A stretch of 16,502 nucleotides of DNA from NCBI GenBank assembly GCA_002389785.1, contig DGQS01000026.1:1-16502 (forward strand). The letters run 5' to 3'. The notes under the pieces were generated by a model. That model did not search any database, had not been told where the DNA came from, and was given only the letters and a program-made list of their open reading frames with translations. The position numbers and the translations under genes were made by a program. This document shows, one piece after another, positions 14,786 to 16,502 of this stretch. The number at the start of each line of letters is the position of its first letter. Positions within the stretch are counted from its first letter, which is position 1. This DNA comes from Bacteroidetes bacterium UBA4408. GTDB lineage: Bacteria; Bacteroidota; Bacteroidia; UBA4408.

Positions 14786-16420
14786 ATGAAAAAACTTATA
14801 TCAATAATCTATATTTTAACTCTTACGCTTTATTCCCAAGCCCAAAACTGGCAATGGGCAAAAAATATTCATGGACCTAATTCTGAATTTGCCTTAATCG
14901 CATGTGTTGATAATCAAGGTAATTCATATGTCATCGGCGCGTTTGACACTAACCCATGCATATTTGATACAGATACACTTAACGGTGGTGGGTACTCAAC
15001 ACATTATTTAGCAAAATATTCGCCATCTGGCAACATAATTTGGGCTAAAAAAACTGGTAATAGTTTTTCATTAAATTGCTATAGTGGTATTTTTAAATTA
15101 GTTTTTGATTCTACTTCCAACTCATTACTTTTTGCAGGAGCAGTTGGCAGTTATTTCCAACTAAATTCAACAACTGTAACTTCCTCTCCCGGTGACATGG
15201 AAGCTATTTTTGGCAAAGCCAATTTAAACGGCGACATACTTTGGTACCATACCATTACAGGTAACGGCTCACAAAGCGGCAATACCATCGATTTTGATGG
15301 TGCCGGCAATGTGTATGCAATTGGCACAAGTAATATGGCGTTTAATGTTGGTAACGACAGCTTACAGGCAGGTGTGTTTTTTATTAAATACGATAGCAAT
15401 GGAAATCAACAATTGATAAAAACAATTACTAACTCACCTGCATTTCAATGGATTGATTTGCATATTTCAAATACAAATTTTTATCTTTCTGGTTCAGGTG
15501 GTAACACGATGGATATTGATACAATTCATTTAGTAAACACTAACATGCATGGTTATTTAATTGCTAAATTTAATTTAAATGGAGATGTATTGTGGGCTAA
15601 ACTAACCGGTAGTATTAATATTGGAACTTTGTGTCTTTCTTCAGCGATTGATTTAAATGAAAATTTTTATACAATAACCACAATTGTAGATTCAGCTGTT
15701 TTTGGTGGTAGCACAATTTATACAACAGGTGCAAGAGATATAGCAATAGTAAAGTATGACAGTAGCGGAAATTTTGTTTGGGTTCGACAAGCTGATTACA
15801 GTATTTCAAACAGCACAATTTATGGAGCCTACGCAATAACTTCTGATAAGTTAGGTGATATATACATTACCGGCGAATTTGGTGGTACGGCCCATTTTGG
15901 TACTAATACTATAACAGCAACTACACCACGGGCTATGTTTATAGCCAAATATACTCCTAATGGTGATTGTGTTGGCGTTGATTATTTTGGTGATGCCGAA
16001 GGTTTGGCTGTTGCTGTTGACAATACGAATAATCCCATCGTATCGGGTACCTTTATAAACACGGTAAACATTGGTACAACAAGTTTTACTTGTAATAATA
16101 CTTATGATGCTTTTGTGGCTAAACACGACGCCATCACAGGAATTAACAATCAGCAAAAAATGGCTAGCAATAACCAACTGCTAATATATGCCAACCCCAA
16201 CAGTGGCAAATGCAACATAACGGTACCAACTGATTTGCTACACCAAAACAACCTGGTATTAAGCATTTACAACAGCCAAGGAAAAATTATTCAGCAACAA
16301 ACGGTAACTACCAGCCAGCAAAAAATAAAAATCAACATCGAATCAGAAGCTTCGGGCATATACAACGCTGTATTAAGCAACGGCAACAAAAGCTATAGCG
16401 GTAAAATAGTGTTTGAATAA
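14786..16420 (+). CDS. Secreted seven-repeat beta-propeller-like protein with T9SS sorting domain
   Basis: The 544-residue protein starts with a signal peptide (MKKLISIIYILTLTLYSQAQ, cleavage near residue 20). Residues about 21-452 hold seven repeats of 57-67 residues, each with a [AIVG]K[YFAH]-x3-G[ND] strand marked by Lys77, Lys144, Lys201, Lys261, Lys323, Lys388 and Lys446, several continuing as IIWAKKTG or VLWAKLTG, with GN-x-Y-x-x-G segments between. This resembles SBBP-type repeats and predicts a seven-bladed propeller. Residues about 464-544 are a T9SS type A sorting domain (LLIYANPNSGK, LSIYNSQGKIIQQQ, SGIYNAVLSNG). It is probably exported across the outer membrane by T9SS; no enzymatic motif is visible and the binding partner is unknown. 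The ATG is chosen because it directly precedes the signal peptide. It is a single-gene unit with repeat elements on both sides. Confidence 0.88.
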   Translation: MKKLISIIYILTLTLYSQAQNWQWAKNIHGPNSEFALIACVDNQGNSYVIGAFDTNPCIFDTDTLNGGGYSTHYLAKYSPSGNIIWAKKTGNSFSLNCYSGIFKLVFDSTSNSLLFAGAVGSYFQLNSTTVTSSPGDMEAIFGKANLNGDILWYHTITGNGSQSGNTIDFDGAGNVYAIGTSNMAFNVGNDSLQAGVFFIKYDSNGNQQLIKTITNSPAFQWIDLHISNTNFYLSGSGGNTMDIDTIHLVNTNMHGYLIAKFNLNGDVLWAKLTGSINIGTLCLSSAIDLNENFYTITTIVDSAVFGGSTIYTTGARDIAIVKYDSSGNFVWVRQADYSISNSTIYGAYAITSDKLGDIYITGEFGGTAHFGTNTITATTPRAMFIAKYTPNGDCVGVDYFGDAEGLAVAVDNTNNPIVSGTFINTVNIGTTSFTCNNTYDAFVAKHDAITGINNQQKMASNNQLLIYANPNSGKCNITVPTDLLHQNNLVLSIYNSQGKIIQQQTVTTSQQKIKINIESEASGIYNAVLSNGNKSYSGKIVFE

Positions 16421-16434
16421 TAAAATTATTTCGG

Positions 16435-16502
16435 CTTGTTGAGCGGAGTCGAAACCGCGGGCTGGCCTGCTTCACATGATGACCCGACGCACTCCTTCGA
16501 CT
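16435..16502. repeat. REP-like inverted-repeat element, cut by the window end
   Basis: CTTGTTGAGCGGAGTCGAAA with CC, then an interior containing GGGCTGGCCTGC, CATGATGA and CGCACTCC, and the start of the right arm TTCGACT, match the copy at 14489-14572 closely. The element begins 15 bases after the stop of the propeller protein, in the same orientation as the two upstream copies, and continues past the window. Confidence 0.72.

Noticed and set aside
16416..16430. AATAAT-AAA-ATTATT hairpin after the propeller gene
   Set aside because: It is a 6-bp stem of only A:T pairs, too weak to call a terminator.

Overview
The window is AT-rich bacterial chromosome and almost certainly comes from a member of the Bacteroidota. 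Four things point there: two secreted proteins end in type IX secretion (T9SS) C-terminal sorting domains, there is a GldA-type gliding-motility ATPase, the amidophosphoribosyltransferase is the long form typical of the phylum, and upstream regions contain TAnnTTTG boxes. I cannot place it below phylum level.

Bases 1-8623 are compact housekeeping chromosome. A plus-strand run, probably one operon, holds the C-terminal part of a polyprenol-phosphate mannosyltransferase (cut by the window start), dihydroorotase (pyrC), a YicC-family endoribonuclease, guanylate kinase (gmk) and a YfiT/DinB-type metalloenzyme. It meets a minus-strand operon (rsgA, dtd, MazG-like pyrophosphohydrolase) tail to tail with stop codons overlapping by 4 nt inside a hairpin. 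rsgA diverges from gldA, which is followed by the long purF homologue. Themes are nucleotide synthesis (pyrC, gmk, purF), nucleotide and tRNA quality control (MazG-like, dtd), ribosome maturation (rsgA) and gliding/T9SS (gldA).

Bases 8624-16502 are looser and more accessory. A 251-bp gap holds a possible minus-strand gene remnant. It is followed by a 1368-residue secreted protein built from an N-terminal beta-rich domain, four Ig-like plus GEVED repeats and a T9SS tail. A strong hairpin terminator separates this gene from a convergent multi-pass GT87/DUF2029 glycosyltransferase-like gene. Next comes a 489-bp intergenic region with dispersed inverted-repeat elements, then a 544-residue secreted protein with seven propeller-like repeats and a T9SS tail, then another copy of the inverted-repeat element, cut by the window end.

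I found no convincing new defence, mobile or biosynthetic system, and no tRNA, rRNA or CRISPR array. The most noteworthy items are the A-A-B-B architecture of the 1368-residue protein with EF-hand-like loops, the repeat family bracketing the last gene, the possible gene remnant at 8644-8841, and two enzymes lacking residues usual in their wider families (dihydroorotase with QxH in place of HxH; PurF without the terminal CxxC).
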